Shown: positions 62,876 through 64,000 of the stretch, piece by piece
Numbering within the stretch: position 1 is the stretch's first letter
How the letters are laid out: each line of letters begins with the position of its first letter
Assembly (NCBI RefSeq): GCF_048265165.1
Contig: NZ_JBLXCD010000009.1
Span: 1-64,000 of the forward strand
Length of the DNA stretch: 64,000 nucleotides
Direction of reading: 5' to 3'
Source: Oceanospirillum sp048265165
Lineage (GTDB): Bacteria > Pseudomonadota > Gammaproteobacteria > Pseudomonadales > Halomonadaceae
Translations under genes and position numbers: made by a program
The notes under the pieces: generated by a model
The model's database searches: none
What the model was told of the DNA's origin: nothing
The model's input: the letters and a program-made list of their open reading frames with translations, nothing else

Positions 62876-63565
62876 ATGAACCCTATTCTCAATACTGTAT
62901 TACAGCCTGACAGCTGCTCTGCCAGCCTCGTAAGTCAGGAAGATATCGATCAGATTTGTACAGACCTGTATCAGAGTGGCTGGACCGTGGTTGAGAATTT
63001 TCTCAGTGCAGCTTTTGTTGACCTCATGCGGCAGGATCTTACGACACTGGACCAGCAGGAAAAGTTTCACAAGGCGGGTATCGGCCGTGAACTGGACTTT
63101 GTCCGCCGGGAGGATATCCGGTCAGATCGCATCTGCTGGCTGGATAATATCAACGAGACTCAGAATCTCTTTATGCAGATGTTGGATCAGCTAATGACTG
63201 CTGTTAATCGGCGGTTGTTTCTGGGGATGAATCACTATGAAGCCATGTATGCTATCTACGAGCCAGGGCAGTTCTACAAAAAACATGTGGACAGCTTTAA
63301 GGGCCAGCGTAACCGCATTATGACGCTGGTATTCTATCTGAACCCCGACTGGACTCAGGAAAAGGGAGGAGAGTTGCTACTTTACCCCGAGGTCAGTGAA
63401 AGTGGCGTGGAAAACAACGAACCTATTATAACCCTACCTCCCAAAGCAGGAACTGTGGCGGCGTTTCTAAGTGAAGACTTTCCCCATGAAGTGCTGACAA
63501 CTCACGATATCCGTTACAGCATCGCAGTCTGGTTCCGTATTCGTGAGGGTGAGATTCCGCTGTAA
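62876..63565 (+). CDS. PHD2/PPHD-like 2-oxoglutarate Fe(II) prolyl hydroxylase
   Basis: The 229-residue double-stranded beta-helix oxygenase has iron ligands His137 and Asp139 (KHVDSF) and His204 (PHEV), and the 2-oxoglutarate arginine Arg213 (DIRYSIAVWF). The motifs YLNPDW, GGELLLYPE and PHEV...RYSIAVWF match human PHD2 and the Pseudomonas prolyl hydroxylase PPHD, which acts on EF-Tu. I chose the ATG at 62876; a TTG ten codons earlier lacks a ribosome binding site. The target protein is inferred. Confidence 0.85.
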   Translation: MNPILNTVLQPDSCSASLVSQEDIDQICTDLYQSGWTVVENFLSAAFVDLMRQDLTTLDQQEKFHKAGIGRELDFVRREDIRSDRICWLDNINETQNLFMQMLDQLMTAVNRRLFLGMNHYEAMYAIYEPGQFYKKHVDSFKGQRNRIMTLVFYLNPDWTQEKGGELLLYPEVSESGVENNEPIITLPPKAGTVAAFLSEDFPHEVLTTHDIRYSIAVWFRIREGEIPL

Positions 63566-63572
63566 CACCGGG

Positions 63573-63644
63573 CTGTAGGTCACCCTTCAGGGCGTCAGCG
63601 GCGCTGCCAAAGACAGATGCCGACGGGCTGAAGCCCGACCCACA
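63573..63644. repeat. REP-like pair, copy 2
   Basis: A unit differing at two of 23 positions from the right unit of copy 1 (63573-63595) is followed by an exact 23/23 copy of its left unit (63622-63644). The order is reversed relative to copy 1. It fills the gap between convergent genes. Confidence 0.75.
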
Positions 63645-63663
63645 AAGACCTAAAGAGACAAGG

Positions 63664-64000
63664 TTAACGGTTCCGGCAGCGATTAGCAGGAAACATCAGC
63701 GCTTCCAGCAGGTAGTCTTTAAAATCCTGCGGGTAGTCTTTATCTTTCAGCGCTTCCGCCATGCAACCCAACCAGGCATCCCGCTCCTCTATGCCGATAT
63801 CCAGATGGGCGTGGGCCTTTGGAATTGCGATGGAGCCGTATTTTTCCCGATACAGTTTAGGGCCTCCCAGCCAACCACAAAGAAAGCGGTAAAGCTTATC
63901 GCTGGAGACCGCCAGATCTTCCTCGTGCATACTGAGAATATGTTTTGCTTCAGGCATTGTTTGCATCGCCTGATAAAAATCATCTGCCAATTGTTTCAGT
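63664..64000 (-). CDS. Group 2 truncated haemoglobin, 5' end beyond the window
   Basis: At least 112 residues are present; the frame is still open at the right edge (LKQLADDFYQ...), so the N-terminus is missing. Features of group 2 truncated globins: KLYRFLCGWLGGPKLYREKYG, the proximal-His region AHAHLDIGIEERDAWLGCM and a conserved C-terminal helix. Such proteins bind oxygen or nitric oxide. It converges with the prolyl-hydroxylase-like gene. Confidence 0.85.
   Translation of the reverse strand, partial: LKQLADDFYQAMQTMPEAKHILSMHEEDLAVSSDKLYRFLCGWLGGPKLYREKYGSIAIPKAHAHLDIGIEERDAWLGCMAEALKDKDYPQDFKDYLLEALMFPANRCRNR

Noticed and set aside
1..64000. CRISPR array, prophage, or complete insertion sequence
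   Set aside because: No regularly spaced direct repeats, transposase, integrase or phage structural gene was seen on either strand.

Overview
The window is a chromosomal segment of a marine-type gammaproteobacterium. The evidence is: ubiquinone genes (ubiE-ubiJ-ubiB), a Tat translocase, HslVU, type IV pilus genes pilMNOPQ, FabY, malate synthase G, a TRAP transporter, and gene order closely resembling Pseudomonas and the Oceanospirillales (ponA / pilMNOPQ-aroK-aroB-damX-gltB-gltD; argS-SPOR-hslV-hslU-DUF971-ubiE-ubiJ-ubiB-hisE-tatABC; hemB-ppk). I infer Oceanospirillaceae or a relative; the sequence alone does not fix the genus. No rRNA, tRNA, CRISPR array, prophage or full insertion sequence was found.

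Layout. 1-3526: a strong promoter pointing off the left edge, then hemB-ppk1 on the minus strand. 3794-5354: a fatty-acid-hydroxylase-type membrane protein and elbB on the plus strand. 5355-8180: a three-gene minus-strand operon of two tandem oxygen-binding-diiron-like metallo-beta-lactamase-fold proteins and an HD-GYP protein that has lost its HD dyad; this is the best candidate for an undescribed system here. 8454-21371: a minus-strand housekeeping block for protein export (tatABC), histidine (hisE, without hisI), ubiquinone (ubiBJE), proteolysis (hslVU behind a clear sigma-32 promoter), arginyl-tRNA synthesis and replication restart (priA). 21587-23363: rpmE and a malic enzyme. 23505-26048 and 26313-34313: divergent ponA and pilMNOPQ-aroKB-damX. 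34632-40572: gltBD, the glutamate synthase.

40816-49347: accessory region with a TetR regulator flanked by matching inverted repeats, a DTW-domain tRNA modification enzyme, a zinc-site-less sirtuin, a divergent TrmB-like methyltransferase, endonuclease IV, a sulfurtransferase, an intergenic patch of REP/MITE-like repeats and a DctPQM TRAP transporter. 49638-57470: orphan ParA, fabY, a three-gene envelope lipoprotein cluster (COG3014, LpoB-like, LPP20-like) and a lysophospholipase-like hydrolase. 57933-63565: glcB, a small unknown gene, a chromosomal ccdAB toxin-antitoxin pair, ogt, a diguanylate cyclase and a PHD2/PPHD-like prolyl hydroxylase. 63664-64000: a truncated haemoglobin that runs off the right edge.

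Two themes recur. One is oxygen or diiron/2-oxoglutarate/haem chemistry: the ODP-like pair with a possible FNR-class site, the prolyl-hydroxylase-like enzyme and the truncated globin. The other is the cell envelope: PBP1A, an LpoB-like activator, SPOR proteins, the type IV pilus and Tat. Intrinsic terminators and several operators are readable and are listed separately. All assignments come from reading the sequence and from family knowledge; no database search was run.
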